The notes beneath the pieces were generated by a model, which was not told where the DNA came from, did not search any database, and saw only the letters and a program-made list of their open reading frames with translations. Positions 17,301 through 26,666 of a stretch of DNA of 64,000 nt are shown here, piece after piece; the first letter of the stretch is position 1; each line of letters starts with the position of its first letter. This DNA is from Planctomycetota bacterium. Its GTDB lineage: Bacteria; Planctomycetota; UBA1135; GCA-002686595. Location of the stretch: assembly GCA_016714045.1 (NCBI GenBank), contig JADJNY010000008.1:248001-312000 (forward strand), given 5' to 3'. Made by a program: the position numbers and the translations under genes.

Positions 17301-20162
17301 CGGCGCGAGCACGGCCTCCTTCCACGTGCGCTGGTCGCGGAAGGCCTTCAACGCGGCGCCCGTGTGCGAGCCGCGCGCGCGCTCGAGCTCCTCGGGCGTG
17401 CCTTGGGCGACGAGCTTCCCGCCCGCGCCGCCGCCCTCGGGGCCGAGGTCGATCACGTGGTCCGCCGCCTGCACGAGCTCGAGGTTGTGCTCGATCACGA
17501 TCACGGTGTGGCCGAGGTCGACGAGCTTCTGCAGCGCCGCGACGAGGCGCGCGACGTCCTGCATGTGCAGGCCCGTCGTCGGTTCGTCGAGCACGTACAC
17601 CGTGTGGCCGCGCGGGCGACGTTGGAGCTCGGTGACGAGCTTCAAGCGCTGCGCCTCGCCGCCCGACAGCGTCGTCGACGGCTGGCCGAGCGTCAGGTAC
17701 CCGAGGCCGATCTCCACCATCACCTCGAGCGGCCGCGCGATCTTCGGGAGGTCGCGGAAGAACGCGAGCGCCTCCTCGCTGGTCATCGCGAGCACGTCGG
17801 CGATGCTCTTCTCCTTGAAGCGCACGTCGAGCGTCTCGGCCTGGAAGCGGTGCCCGCCGCACTCCTCGCACGGAACGGTGACGGGTGCCAGGAACTGGAG
17901 CTCGACGTACTGCGCGCCCGCGCCGCCGCACGTCTCGCAGCGGCCGCCGGCGACGTTGAACGAGAAACGTCCGGCCTGGTAGCCGCGCAACTTCGCCTCG
18001 GGCAGCGCGGCGAACAGGTCGCGGATCGCCGTGAACACGCCCGTGTACGTCGCGGGGTTCGAGCGCGGCGTGCGGCCGATCGGCGTCGCGTCGATCGTGA
18101 CGAGCTCGTCGACGTGCTCCGCGCCCTTCAGGCGGTCGTGTGTCTCGGGCTGCGGCGCTTCGCGGCCGAGCTTGCGCTCGAGCGCGCGCACGAGGATGCG
18201 GTTCACGAGGGTCGACTTGCCCGAGCCGCTGACGCCCGTGACCGCGGTGAACGTTCCGAGCGGGAAGGACACGTCGATGTCCTTCAAGTTGAAGCCGCGC
18301 GCTCCTTCGACGACGACGAAGTTGCCGTTGCCCTTGCGGCGTTCGCTCGGTGCTTCGAGCACGAGCGCGCCGCGCAGGAGCATTCCGGTCGGCGTGTCGA
18401 GCTTCGCGATCTCGCGCGGCGGAGCGTTGCCGATCAGATGGCCGCCATGACGGCCTGCGCCCGGCCCGATGTCGATCAGCCAGTCCGCGGCGCGCAGCGT
18501 CGACTCGTCGTGCTCGACGACGACGACGGTGTTGCCGAGGTCGCGCAGGCGCTCGAGCGCGCGGATCAAGCGCCCGTGGTCGCGCGGGTGGAGGCCGATC
18601 GACGGCTCGTCCAGGACGTAGAGCACGCCCGAGAGCCCCGCGCCGAGCTGCGCGGCGAGCCGGATGCGCTGCGCTTCGCCGCCGGAGAGCGTGTCCGCCG
18701 CCCGATCGAGCGTCAGGTAGCCGAGGCCGACCTCGAGCAGGAACTCGACGCGCCGGTCGATCTCGTTCAGGAGGTCGCGCGCGATCGTCCTCTCGCGCGC
18801 GGTGAGCTCGAGTTTCCGCAAGCGCGGGCCGAGCTCGTCGATCGGCAGCGCCGAGAGCTCGCCCAGGCCGAGGCCGCCGAGCAGCACCGCGGAGGCCGCG
18901 GGCTTCAAGCGCGAGCCCTCGCACTCCTTGCAGCGTTCCTCGGCGATGTAGCGCTGCACGTGCTGCTTGTGCAGGCCGCCCTTGCTCGCCTTCTCGATCG
19001 CGGGCAGCACGCCGGGGAAGCGGCGCATCCAGCGCACGCTCCCCGAGTACTTCTTGCCGTTCCACTGCGCCTCGTCCTCGAAGCGCTCGTCGCCGGTCCC
19101 GTGCAGGATCACGGCGCGCGCGTCCTTCGAGAGCTCGTTCCACGGCGTGTCGAGGTCGAAGCCGCTCGCCTCGGCGACCTGTTCGAGGAAGTCGAAGCCG
19201 ACGTGCGGGAAAAGCAGCGCGCCGCCCGACGCGCGCGTCACCGCGAGCGCGCCGTCGCGGATCGATGAGCGCCGGATCGCGCACGACGGCCGCGGCGGAC
19301 GGCCGGCGGCGCACGCCGAGGCCTTCGCAGCGCTCGGGCACGCGCCGTGCGGCGAGTTGAACGAGAAGAGGCGCGGCTCGAGCGGCGGCGTCTCCGTGCC
19401 GCAGCCGGAGCACGCGCGCGACGTCGAGTAGGCGCGCTCGCCCGCGTCCGTCAGCACGATCACGTCGCCGCCGGAGAGCTCGAGCGCCTGCGCGAGCGCT
19501 TCACGCAGACGCGTCGGATCGCCCGCGGCGAGCTTCATGCGGTCGACGACGACCTCGATCGTGTGCCGCACGTAGCGCGCGAGCTCGCCCGCTTCTTCCA
19601 AGCGCTTCACCTCGCCGTCGATGCGCGCGCGGACGAAGCCCTTCTTGCGCAGCGTGTCGAGCTCCTCCGCGTGGTGGCCCTTCTTGTCGCGGATGCGCGG
19701 CGCGAGCAGGTGGACGTTCTGGCCAGCGAACTCGGCCAGGATCTGGCGCGTGATCTCCTCGGGCGTCTGCGCCTGCACGGGCAGCTTGCACTTCGGGCAG
19801 TGCGCGCGGCCGGCGCGCGCGTAGAGCACGCGCAGGTGGTCCGTGATCTCCGTCAGGGTTCCGACGGTGGAGCGCGCGCCGCGCGAGACCGACTTCTGGT
19901 CGACCGCGATCGCGGGCGAGAGGCCCTCGATCGACTCGACGTCGGGCTTCTCCATGCGGCCGAGGAACTGGCGCGCGTACGCGGAGAGCGTCTCGAGGAA
20001 GCGCCGCTGACCCTCGCGGAACAAGGTGTCGAAGGCGAGCGAGCTCTTGCCGGACCCCGAGACGCCCGTGATCGCCACGAGGCGCCTCTGCGGGATGTCC
20101 ACGTCCACGCCAGCGAGGTTGTTCTGGCGCGCCTTGCGGATCTGGATCAGGCCGTCCTTCAT
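14316..20162 (-). CDS. uvrA: UvrA excinuclease subunit, tandem-duplicated double-length form
   Basis: 1948 residues, about twice the usual 940. Two complete UvrA units are fused in one protein. Walker A motifs lie near residues 33-41 (GVSGSGKSS), 645, 988 (GPSGSGKSS) and 1618. ABC signatures LSGGEAQR or LSGGEARR lie near 494, 835, 1463 and 1803. Zinc-finger Cys pairs (CPKCK, CSGCG, CETCGGAGA, CPACDGLG, CPACEGKGA) are present in both halves. UvrA finds distorted DNA and loads UvrB. Between about 19266 and 19335 the protein runs out of frame (ACPSAAKASACAAGR); the neighbouring frame there gives the expected RCEGLGVRR, so two compensating indels are inferred. It leads the operon with XPB. Confidence 0.95.
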   Translation of the reverse strand: MKDGLIQIRKARQNNLAGVDVDIPQRRLVAITGVSGSGKSSLAFDTLFREGQRRFLETLSAYARQFLGRMEKPDVESIEGLSPAIAVDQKSVSRGARSTVGTLTEITDHLRVLYARAGRAHCPKCKLPVQAQTPEEITRQILAEFAGQNVHLLAPRIRDKKGHHAEELDTLRKKGFVRARIDGEVKRLEEAGELARYVRHTIEVVVDRMKLAAGDPTRLREALAQALELSGGDVIVLTDAGERAYSTSRACSGCGTETPPLEPRLFSFNSPHGACPSAAKASACAAGRPPRPSCAIRRSSIRDGALAVTRASGGALLFPHVGFDFLEQVAEASGFDLDTPWNELSKDARAVILHGTGDERFEDEAQWNGKKYSGSVRWMRRFPGVLPAIEKASKGGLHKQHVQRYIAEERCKECEGSRLKPAASAVLLGGLGLGELSALPIDELGPRLRKLELTARERTIARDLLNEIDRRVEFLLEVGLGYLTLDRAADTLSGGEAQRIRLAAQLGAGLSGVLYVLDEPSIGLHPRDHGRLIRALERLRDLGNTVVVVEHDESTLRAADWLIDIGPGAGRHGGHLIGNAPPREIAKLDTPTGMLLRGALVLEAPSERRKGNGNFVVVEGARGFNLKDIDVSFPLGTFTAVTGVSGSGKSTLVNRILVRALERKLGREAPQPETHDRLKGAEHVDELVTIDATPIGRTPRSNPATYTGVFTAIRDLFAALPEAKLRGYQAGRFSFNVAGGRCETCGGAGAQYVELQFLAPVTVPCEECGGHRFQAETLDVRFKEKSIADVLAMTSEEALAFFRDLPKIARPLEVMVEIGLGYLTLGQPSTTLSGGEAQRLKLVTELQRRPRGHTVYVLDEPTTGLHMQDVARLVAALQKLVDLGHTVIVIEHNLELVQAADHVIDLGPEGGGAGGKLVAQGTPEELERARGSHTGAALKAFRDQRTWKEAVLAPTAAPAPATSIEVRGARTHNLKNVDVSIPRDALTVITGPSGSGKSSLALDTIYTEGRRRFVESLSTYARQFLGTKDRPPVDRIDGLGPAVAVEARGMSASPRSTVATTTEILDHVRVLWARAGTRRCPTHGHELVKSDASRVTKKLLAQHAGKTGWLVAPIFGPGREHPADLSAAFASRAKAWKTAGFVRALVDGVEVRFDTETPTLPKDAEDVRVDLVLDRLTVNADSRPRIAEGVDAAGTLSGGRVSFVEKGGGARGEYGTRGTCPDCGFQIEEALEPRHFSFNTHVGACPACDGLGEKVECTVEKLFAHPELSVFEGAVGGKLARYLVKGKGYYENLLRTVARAHKVDLAKPWKALTDDQRALVAHGVGAKPQYTVKLERTTTNAEIEEQFTAAWPGLCGHVDAWHQKTEDPDWAAILETVMEKRTCSVCKGERLRPESAAVTVGRVRMPELTQRSVDAALAWATELAAQKTVMESVGAVVEEIRSRLALLARVGLGYLTLDRGTATLSGGEARRVRLASSLGSQLVGVCYVLDEPTVGLHPRDVEKLTDALCDLRDRGNTLLVVEHDTTLMRRADWIVDLGPSAGRLGGEIVASAPPSELEKHPTSKTAAALRGELGLERARPAVDARARGDVVKLTGARLHNLKGVDIEFAFGELTGVCGPSGSGKSTLVLDVLVPALEGEAPRGRWKRLAGLVGGSARVVVVDASPIGRSPASVPATYTGLMEPLRELFARTPEARMKGFEPARFSFNSTKGRCPACEGKGATQVEMQFLADLWLPCEDCDGKRYAPEVLEVTLRGKSIADVLELTVDEALEFFAHQPAMVPMLESLRDVGLGYLQLGQSSTTLSGGEAQRVKLASELFRAETSARSILVLDEPSTGLAASDVVHLARVFDRLAAKGNAVIVIEHHTGLLELCDRLVEIGPEGGDAGGRVIAEGSPRELARDPRSVTGPFLFREPTGAGAATPPRPKPKAGPRAAPKETVRPGPKGVRR

Positions 20163-20270
20163 TCCGGTTGCCCGAGGCGGCCGGCCCGAGAGCCCCGGGC
20201 GCGCTCCCCTCTCCCGAGAGAGCGTGCGGCGGGTGATTTCGGGCTCGGATGCGCAGGGACGAGCCCGGCC

Positions 20271-20276
20271 ATTGTA
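20271..20276 (-). promoter_or_regulatory. candidate -10 element (TACAAT) upstream of uvrA
   Basis: TACAAT on the minus strand, about 108 bases before the uvrA ATG. It is the closest match to TATAAT in the 20163-20351 intergenic region. The expected -35 position reads CTTCCG, a poor match. No LexA-type operator was recognised. Confidence 0.35.
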
Positions 20277-20351
20277 GCGGGGCGGGAGCGCCGCGGAAGG
20301 GGCGCCGGACCGCGGTTTCGGAGCTCCTCCCGGCGCGCCGACGCGGGCGAG

Positions 20352-22818
20352 CTACGGGTAGTCGAGCTCGACCTGACGCTCGATGCCGAGCGCCGCGCGC
20401 CCCGCCGCGGTGAACGGCGCGGGCGCGAGCTCGCCGAGCTGCCAGGTAGCGGCCTGATCGAGGCGGTGCGGGCTCGGGTCGGCTTCGGACTGGCCGAAGG
20501 GCAGGAGCGAGCGCGTCGCGTCGGGCAGGCCACCTTCCCAGAGGAGCCCGAAGCACGACGCGGTCGCCGCGCGCAGCGTGTTCGTGTCCGTGCAGTCGAG
20601 GTCCTGGTAGGCGAAGGTGCGGAGGACGAGCGGGTCCTGGTCCTCGAGGCTCGTCCACTCCGCGATCTCGCCGGACAGGACGTGCGTGCGGTACCACTCC
20701 GCCCAGTTCTGCGCGGGCCCGGCGAGGGCGAGCGTGTCCGCGAGCGCGGTCGCGAGCTTCGCTTCCAGGAACCCGACGTCGACCGTGTCGAGCGGGACGG
20801 CGGGAGCGGCTTCGATGCCGGCGACCTTGCGCCGCAGGTAGGCCGCGAGGCCCGACGCTCCGCCGCCGTAGGCCGGGACGAGCGGCGCGGCCGCGAGGTC
20901 GGTCAGGCGCAGCGTCGTCGGGAGGGCGCTTGCGAGCAGGCAGCCGGGCTGCGCGCCGTCGAGCCGCGCCCCGGCGAGGTACCAGGGGCGCAGGATGCGC
21001 AGTGCCTCGGCCGCGTCGACGCTGAAGACGTGCCCCTGGACCTCCTTCGCGTGGAGCGCGAGGCGCACGAGGTCGCGGAACGCGGGCGAGACGGAGTCCG
21101 TACGCGGCCCCGCGACCTGCTCCGGAGTGAAGCGCGGCGGCGGGACCTCGTCGAGACCGGGGACGCGCGGCGGACTCGCGAGGAGCTCGCGCAGGCGGCG
21201 CGAGCGGTCCTGGTCGCCGCGCGCGTTGTACGGTTGCGGGATCGGATACCACGAGCCGACGGGGGCGTGGTTCGCGCTGACCAGGACGCCGCTCGCGGGG
21301 TCGACCACCCACGGGCGCAGGTCGTGCGGGAGGAGCCCGATCCAGTCCGACGTCGAACTCGTCCCGTCCTGCGCCGCCCAGCCGGCGAGGAACTGCCCGG
21401 GCGCGCGCACGGGCCATGCGCCGGTCGCGGCGTAGCCGATGTGGCCCGCCGCGTCGGCGAAGACGACGTTCGCGCTCGGGTAGTCCCAGCCCGCGAGCCG
21501 CTCGCGGAACGCGGCCGCGGTCGGCGCGCGGTAGAGCGCGACGAAGCCCGCGGTCGTGCTGCGCTCGGGGTACGCGATCGGCACCGCGCGCAGCGCGTAG
21601 AGTTCGCCGGGCCGCACGTCGAGCGGCAGCGGCGTCACCACCGGACCGAAGCGCGTGTCGGGGATCTCGAGCTCGATCGGCGCGCCGCCGCGCACTCGGA
21701 CGGTCTCCGTGCGCACGCCGAGCCACGCCTCGAAGCCACCGTCGATGCGGTAGCCGAGCCCGTTCGTCGCGGGCTGCAGCCGGTACAGGTCGCTCTGGTC
21801 GAGTCCGAGCGCCGTGACGCCCCACGCGACGTGCATCGACGCGCCGACGAGCAGGTTCGGCGCGCCCGGCGTGCCCATGCCGCGCACGTCGAACGTGGCG
21901 CCCTTCATGTGCCATTCGTAGAAGACGGAGGGCAGGTAGATGCGCACGCGCGGATCCGCGACGAGCCGCGCGTGCCCGTCCTCCGTCCGATCGCCCGCGA
22001 CGGCCCACGCCTGGCTGAAGTGCGCGTCGATCGTGCCGCCGGGACAGTTCTCGCCGCCGTCGAGGCCGTGCTCGAGCGCGTAGGCCGACATCGCGTCGCG
22101 CACCGCGGCGGGCACATCGGACGGCTGCACGACCGCGGCCTCGTCGTCGCACACGACGCCGCCGAAGAGGTAGTCGCGGATCTGCGCGTCGGTGAGGCCC
22201 TGGTCGCGCAGCGTCTCGACCGAATGGAGGTTGCGCGCTTCGTTCCACGCGTCGAACGCGTAGTGGCGCGCCATGCGGTACCAGACGCCGAGGCAGTCCG
22301 CGGCGGTCCACGGCTCGAGCGGGATCCCGTACTCCGCGAAGAGCGGGTGCGGCTCGAAGCCGGGCGCGTTCGCCTGGACCTTCGCGATCACGCGGCTCAC
22401 GCCCGCCGCGTAGGCGTCGAGCAGCGCGCGCACCGAGGGGTCGAGCGCGTCGGCCTCGCGCTCGGCGTGGCGCTGCCAGCCGATGCTGCGCGCGGCGATG
22501 TCGTGGTAGACGTTCCGGAACTGGTCGGAGTTCGGCAGGAGCGAACCGGGGCCGAAGTACTCGGCGACGCGGCCCTGGTACTGGAGGCGCTGCCAGCACA
22601 TCTGGAAGAGCCGGTCCTCCGCCGCCGCGTAGCCCGCGCCGAAGTAGGCGCCTTCGTCGGTGTCGGCCTCGACGTGCGCGATGCCGCGCGCGTCGCGGTC
22701 GATCCGGACGGCGGGCGTGGGCGGCGGGCCGCCTCCGCTGGACGTGCCTCCGCCACCGCTGCCGCAGGCGGCGAGGAACGAAAGCGCGGCAGTCGCGAGG
22801 ACCGTTCGGAGGAAGCAT
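20352..22818 (-). CDS. penicillin acylase family (N-terminal nucleophile amidohydrolase, S45) lipoprotein
   Basis: About 821 residues, exported as a lipoprotein. Family members cleave amide bonds (penicillins, acyl-homoserine lactones) after self-processing into alpha and beta chains. The alpha-chain start is typical (IDRDARGIAHVEADTDEGAY, FGAGYAAAEDRLFQM). The likely nucleophile is the Ser in HFSQAWAVAGDRTEDGHARL (about residue 268), followed by ADPRVRIYLPSVFYEWHMKG. A beta-chain Asn segment reads LVSANHAPVGSWYPIP. The open frame has no start codon upstream of Met at 22601. The lipoprotein signal (FLRTVLATAALSFLAACGS) is in frame, but its ATG at 22816-22818 is offset by one base, so one surplus base at about 22815 is inferred. 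The substrate is unknown. Confidence 0.88.
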
Positions 22819-23009
22819 GGCGACGAGAGACCTCGCCGCGCCGGGCGCGAGCGAGAGGGAGGGAAGGAGGATTGTGCCCGGAGACGGGGATTCGCGCGAG
22901 GGGACGCGCGGCGAACGGAACTGTGCGGCGGGCGGCGGAGCCGTGCACTCCGGGGAAGTACCGAGGTCGCTTCGGGCGACCCGGACCTGGGGCGAGGTCT
23001 GCGTCGCGC

Positions 23010-24488
23010 TCAGGGGGTCGCGAAGAGCGCGAAGGTCGCCAGCGCGGGTGTCGCGCGCGCGTCGTCGATCGAGAGGCGCAGTCGGCGCGCGGTCGTCCGG
23101 GGCACCGCCAGGATGCGCCGGTGGCCGATCGTCGTGCCGCGCGCGATCTCGCGCCAGCGGCCCGCGTCCTCGACCTCGACGCGGAAGGCGCGCACGCGCT
23201 GGCCGAGCTCGATCGGCTCCTGGAGCAGCACGCGGTCGAACGTGCGCGGCTCGGGGAGCTCGAGCACGAGCACCGCGCCCGTCGTCCCCGCGGGCGCGGC
23301 CCAAGCCGTCGCGCGCTCCCCGTCGCAGACGGACGCGGCGTCGGAGTCGGGAGCGGTCGGCGCGCTCGGAGGCGCTGCCGGGCGGGCGTTCGCGCGCGCG
23401 CCGCGCGCGAGGTCCTTCGCGTACGTCGCGTCGAGGCGCTCGCGCAGCTCCTTCAGCACGCGCACCTCGTGCTCGGGGATCTTCCCGCGCCGATCCGCGG
23501 GCACGTTGAGCAAGAGGTTCGCGTTGCGGCCGACGGACGCGAGCCACAGTTCCTCGAGCGCTGCGACGCCCTTCACGGTGTCGTCCTCGCTCGCCCGCCA
23601 GTACCAGCCCTTGCGGATCGAGACGTCGCACTCGGGCGGCAGCCAGTGCGTGCCGTCCTCCTGCCCGGGCCCGAGCGGCTCCGAGTTCGGCGTGCCCGGG
23701 TAGAACTCGTCGCGCTTCAGCATCGACCAGCAGGTCTCGCTCGCGATCCCGCGCTCGTTCCCGACCCAGCGCACGTCGGGGCCCGCGTCGCTGAAGATCA
23801 CGGCGTGCGGTTGGTGCTCGCGCACGACGGCGACGAAGCTCGGCCAGTCGTACACCTGGCGCTTGCCGTTCGGTCCTTCGCCGCACGCGCCGTCGAACCA
23901 CACTTCGAAGAGCGGGCCGTACTGCGTGCAGAGCTCCGTCAATTGCGCGCGGAAGATCGCGTTGTAGCGCTCGCTGTCGCCGTACGCCGGGTGGTTGCGA
24001 TCCCACGGCGAGAGGTAGAGCCCGAGCGCGAGCCCGTACTCGCGGCACGCGTCGGCGAGCTCGCGCACGACGTCGCCCTTGCCGTCCTTCCACGTCGAGC
24101 GCGCGACCGTGTGTTCAGTCGTCTTCGACGGCCACAGGCAGAAGCCGTCGTGGTGCTTCGCGGTCAGGATCACGCCCTTCATGCCCGCGTCGCGGAACGC
24201 TCTGGCCCACTGCCGGCAGTCGAGCTCCGTCGGCGCGAACGTGTCGGGCGACTCGCGGCCCTCGCCCCACTCGCGCTCCGTGAACGTGTTCATGTTGAAG
24301 TGCACGAACGCGTAGTAGGCGCGCTCGTGCCACGCGACCTGGTCGGCGCTCGGGAGCGGGCCGATCGGGGTCAGCAACGAACCGGGCGGCGTCGGGAACG
24401 GGCGCCCGTGCGCCGCGTCGTCACCGCGCGGCGCGGCGCAGGCGCCGGCGAGGAGCGCGAGGAGCGCGAGGAGGAGGAGCGCGCGCAT
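23010..24488 (-). CDS. GH29 alpha-L-fucosidase, lipoprotein
   Basis: 492 residues, start ATG 24488, lipobox LLAGAC (Cys17). GH29 removes alpha-L-fucose with retention. The fold signs are FVHFNMNTFT, GVILTAKHHDGFCLWPSK, ELADACREYGLALGLYLSPW and the nucleophile strand FEVWFDG (Asp about 198). The aglycone-side segment NANLLLNVPADRRGKIPEHE is the usual GH29 ending. The last 130 residues form a small F5/8-type C-like beta-sandwich (RTFDRVLLQEPIELGQRVRA). It overlaps the stop of the larger fucosidase (TGATG) and is the last gene of the fucose operon. Its product, L-fucose, is the substrate of the enzymes encoded upstream. Confidence 0.92.
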   Translation of the reverse strand: MRALLLLALLALLAGACAAPRGDDAAHGRPFPTPPGSLLTPIGPLPSADQVAWHERAYYAFVHFNMNTFTEREWGEGRESPDTFAPTELDCRQWARAFRDAGMKGVILTAKHHDGFCLWPSKTTEHTVARSTWKDGKGDVVRELADACREYGLALGLYLSPWDRNHPAYGDSERYNAIFRAQLTELCTQYGPLFEVWFDGACGEGPNGKRQVYDWPSFVAVVREHQPHAVIFSDAGPDVRWVGNERGIASETCWSMLKRDEFYPGTPNSEPLGPGQEDGTHWLPPECDVSIRKGWYWRASEDDTVKGVAALEELWLASVGRNANLLLNVPADRRGKIPEHEVRVLKELRERLDATYAKDLARGARANARPAAPPSAPTAPDSDAASVCDGERATAWAAPAGTTGAVLVLELPEPRTFDRVLLQEPIELGQRVRAFRVEVEDAGRWREIARGTTIGHRRILAVPRTTARRLRLSIDDARATPALATFALFATP

Positions 24489-26650
24489 CAGCGCCCCCGC
24501 GCGCGGTCGCCCGGCGCGGCCCCTTCCTCGTCGGCCTTCGGCGCGGGCACGTAGCCGAACCGCTCCGGCGCGATCGGCAAGAGCGCCTCGCCGGCGAGCC
24601 CCGCCACGAGCGCGAGCTCCGCGCCGCCCGTCTTGTTGAACCACTCGACGACGAGCTCGTGGCAGCCCTTCGCGAGCGCGATCTCCCCGCGCTTCTCCGT
24701 GGGGCCGTGCAGGCCGTCGTGGTCGACGACGAGTTCGCCGTCGATGCGCATGCGCGCGCCGTCGTCGGAGAGGAGCCCGAACGTCCACACGCCGGCGCGC
24801 GGGAGCTCGACGAAGCCGCGGAAGCGGCGCGCGACGTGCTCCTCCGCGACGCCGGTCGGGAGCGCGACCGCGTCGACGACGTAGCGCCCGGCGCTCTTCA
24901 GCGTCTCGAAGTCCGGGAGCTGGTCGAAGTCGCCGGGGAAGCGCTCGCACACGAGCCCCGCCTTGCGCGAAGGCGGCCCGAACGCGGCGCGCGGCGTCGC
25001 CTTCGTGAAGGTGCGCGCGCTCGACGCGGACGCGGGTCGGCCGGCTTCGAACGCGCGCGCGCGGACGATCGCGCTGTCGGTGAGCAGGAACGGCCCCTGG
25101 TACGGCGACGACGCGACGTCGGGCTCGCTGCCGTCGGTCGTGTAGCGCAACACGCTGCGCTCGACGGACGGGACGAGGCGCACCGAGATCGAGCCGACGA
25201 ACAAGCTCGACGCCGCTTCGATCCCCGGTGGACGGTGGACTTGGACGCGACCGTCGAGTTCGACCGCGACCACGGACGCGACCGGATCCGGAGCCGCGCC
25301 GGGGACGGTCACGACGAGGCCGTCCTCGGCGCGCGCGACCGTGACCGCGCGCTTCGCGTCGGCGAGGAGGCGCGCCGAGCGCGCGACGTTGGCGAGCCCG
25401 GGGAGGCGCAGCGCGCCGTCGGCGGGCCAGTCGAAGACGTGCAGGTAGAGCGTCGCGCGCCCCTCGCCCTGCTTCACCGTCGCGCGGCCGAACGGCAGCG
25501 CGTCGAACGGGCTCGCGGTCGTGCCGCGGACGGCCTCGGCGTTCGTCTTCATCCAGCGGCCGACGTCGGCGAGGCGCTCGACGGCCTCCGGCGGGAACTC
25601 GCCGAGCTCCGTGGGACCGACGTTGAGCAGGAAGTTCCCGCCCTTGCTCGCGATGTCGCAGAGCATCCGCACGATGTCCTTCGAGCTCTTCCAGTTCCGG
25701 TCGTGCTTGTTCCACCCCCAGTGGTCGTTCATCGTCATGCAGGTCTCCCAGTCGACGCCGGGCATGCCGGTCGCCGGGATCTCCTGTTCGGGCGTCGCGT
25801 AGTCACCGCGCGCTTCCGAGGACGAGTTGAAGCCCCCCATGCCGCCGCGCATCACGTCGACGCGGTTGTTGACGATCATCGCGGGCGCGAGTCGGCGGCA
25901 CAGGTCGAAGAGCTTCACGCCGCGCGCGTGGTTCCACGTCGACTCCCACTCGCCGTCGAACCACATCACCGCGGGGTGGTAGCGCGTGACGACCTCGCTC
26001 ACCTGCGCGTGCAGGTAGCGCTCGAAGCGCTCGAAGTCCGCGCCGTCCGCGTCGCGCTTCTCCCAGCCGCGCCGCGGCAGGTAGTCGGGGTGGTGCCAGT
26101 CCATGATCGAGTGGTATGTGCAGAAGCGCAGGCCGTGTCGCGCGCACGCGTCGGCGAGCTCCCTCAGCACGTCGCGCCGGAACGGCGTGCTCGCGACGTC
26201 CCACTCGGTCTCCTTCGAGTCGAAGAGGCCGAAGCCGTCGTGGTGCTTGCTCGTGATCACGACGTACTGCATGCCGGCGTCGGCGGCCATGCGCGCCCAC
26301 GCGTCCGCGTCGAACTTCACCGGGTCGAAGCGCGGGAGCAGCTGCTCGTACTCGGGGAGCTCGATCTTCGCCGTCTCGCGGATCCACTCCCCGTGGCCCG
26401 TCGCCGTCCCCCACTCGCCCGCGGGGATCGCGTAGAGCCCCCAGTGCAGGAAGAGCCCGAAGCGCGCTTCGCGCCACCACGCCATGCGCTCGTCCTGCGT
26501 CAGCTCTTTCGGCGCCTTCGCGGGCGCGGCCGCGGGCATCGCGTCGCGCGCGGGGCCCGTGCAGGCCGCGACGCCGAGCGTGAGCGCCGCGAGCGCGCCC
26601 GCAAGACGCGCGGAGAGGTCGTTCTGTAGGAGACGGTTCGTGGTCGACAT
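24488..26650 (-). CDS. GH29 alpha-L-fucosidase with chitobiase-type and PA14 C-terminal domains, lipoprotein
   Basis: 720 residues. Ribosome-binding site GGAG lies seven bases before the ATG, and lipobox VAAC is present. The catalytic domain (about 45-400) shows FGLFLHWGLYAIPAGEWG, MQYVVITSKHHDGFGLF, the nucleophile strand VMWFDGEWE (Asp about 229) and GGNFLLNVGPTELGEFPPEA. It is followed by a Fn3-like domain of the CHB_HEX_C_1 type (LRYTTDGSEPDVASSPYQGP) and a PA14-like carbohydrate-binding domain (about 570-700; FVELPRAGVWTFGLLSDDGA, then MRIDGELVVDHDG). Such architecture suits surface cleavage of fucosylated polysaccharides. It lies 16 bases after the Ldh2-type gene and shares TGATG with the next fucosidase. 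Confidence 0.93.
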   Translation of the reverse strand: MSTTNRLLQNDLSARLAGALAALTLGVAACTGPARDAMPAAAPAKAPKELTQDERMAWWREARFGLFLHWGLYAIPAGEWGTATGHGEWIRETAKIELPEYEQLLPRFDPVKFDADAWARMAADAGMQYVVITSKHHDGFGLFDSKETEWDVASTPFRRDVLRELADACARHGLRFCTYHSIMDWHHPDYLPRRGWEKRDADGADFERFERYLHAQVSEVVTRYHPAVMWFDGEWESTWNHARGVKLFDLCRRLAPAMIVNNRVDVMRGGMGGFNSSSEARGDYATPEQEIPATGMPGVDWETCMTMNDHWGWNKHDRNWKSSKDIVRMLCDIASKGGNFLLNVGPTELGEFPPEAVERLADVGRWMKTNAEAVRGTTASPFDALPFGRATVKQGEGRATLYLHVFDWPADGALRLPGLANVARSARLLADAKRAVTVARAEDGLVVTVPGAAPDPVASVVAVELDGRVQVHRPPGIEAASSLFVGSISVRLVPSVERSVLRYTTDGSEPDVASSPYQGPFLLTDSAIVRARAFEAGRPASASSARTFTKATPRAAFGPPSRKAGLVCERFPGDFDQLPDFETLKSAGRYVVDAVALPTGVAEEHVARRFRGFVELPRAGVWTFGLLSDDGARMRIDGELVVDHDGLHGPTEKRGEIALAKGCHELVVEWFNKTGGAELALVAGLAGEALLPIAPERFGYVPAPKADEEGAAPGDRARGR

Positions 26651-26666
26651 GCTGGGACTCCGAGGA

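Noticed and set aside
19347..24554. Open frames above 1500 codons on the plus strand (also 14568-19268)
   Set aside because: They run antisense to uvrA, the acylase and the fucosidase genes and have the low-complexity Arg/Val/Glu composition of antisense frames in G+C-rich DNA.
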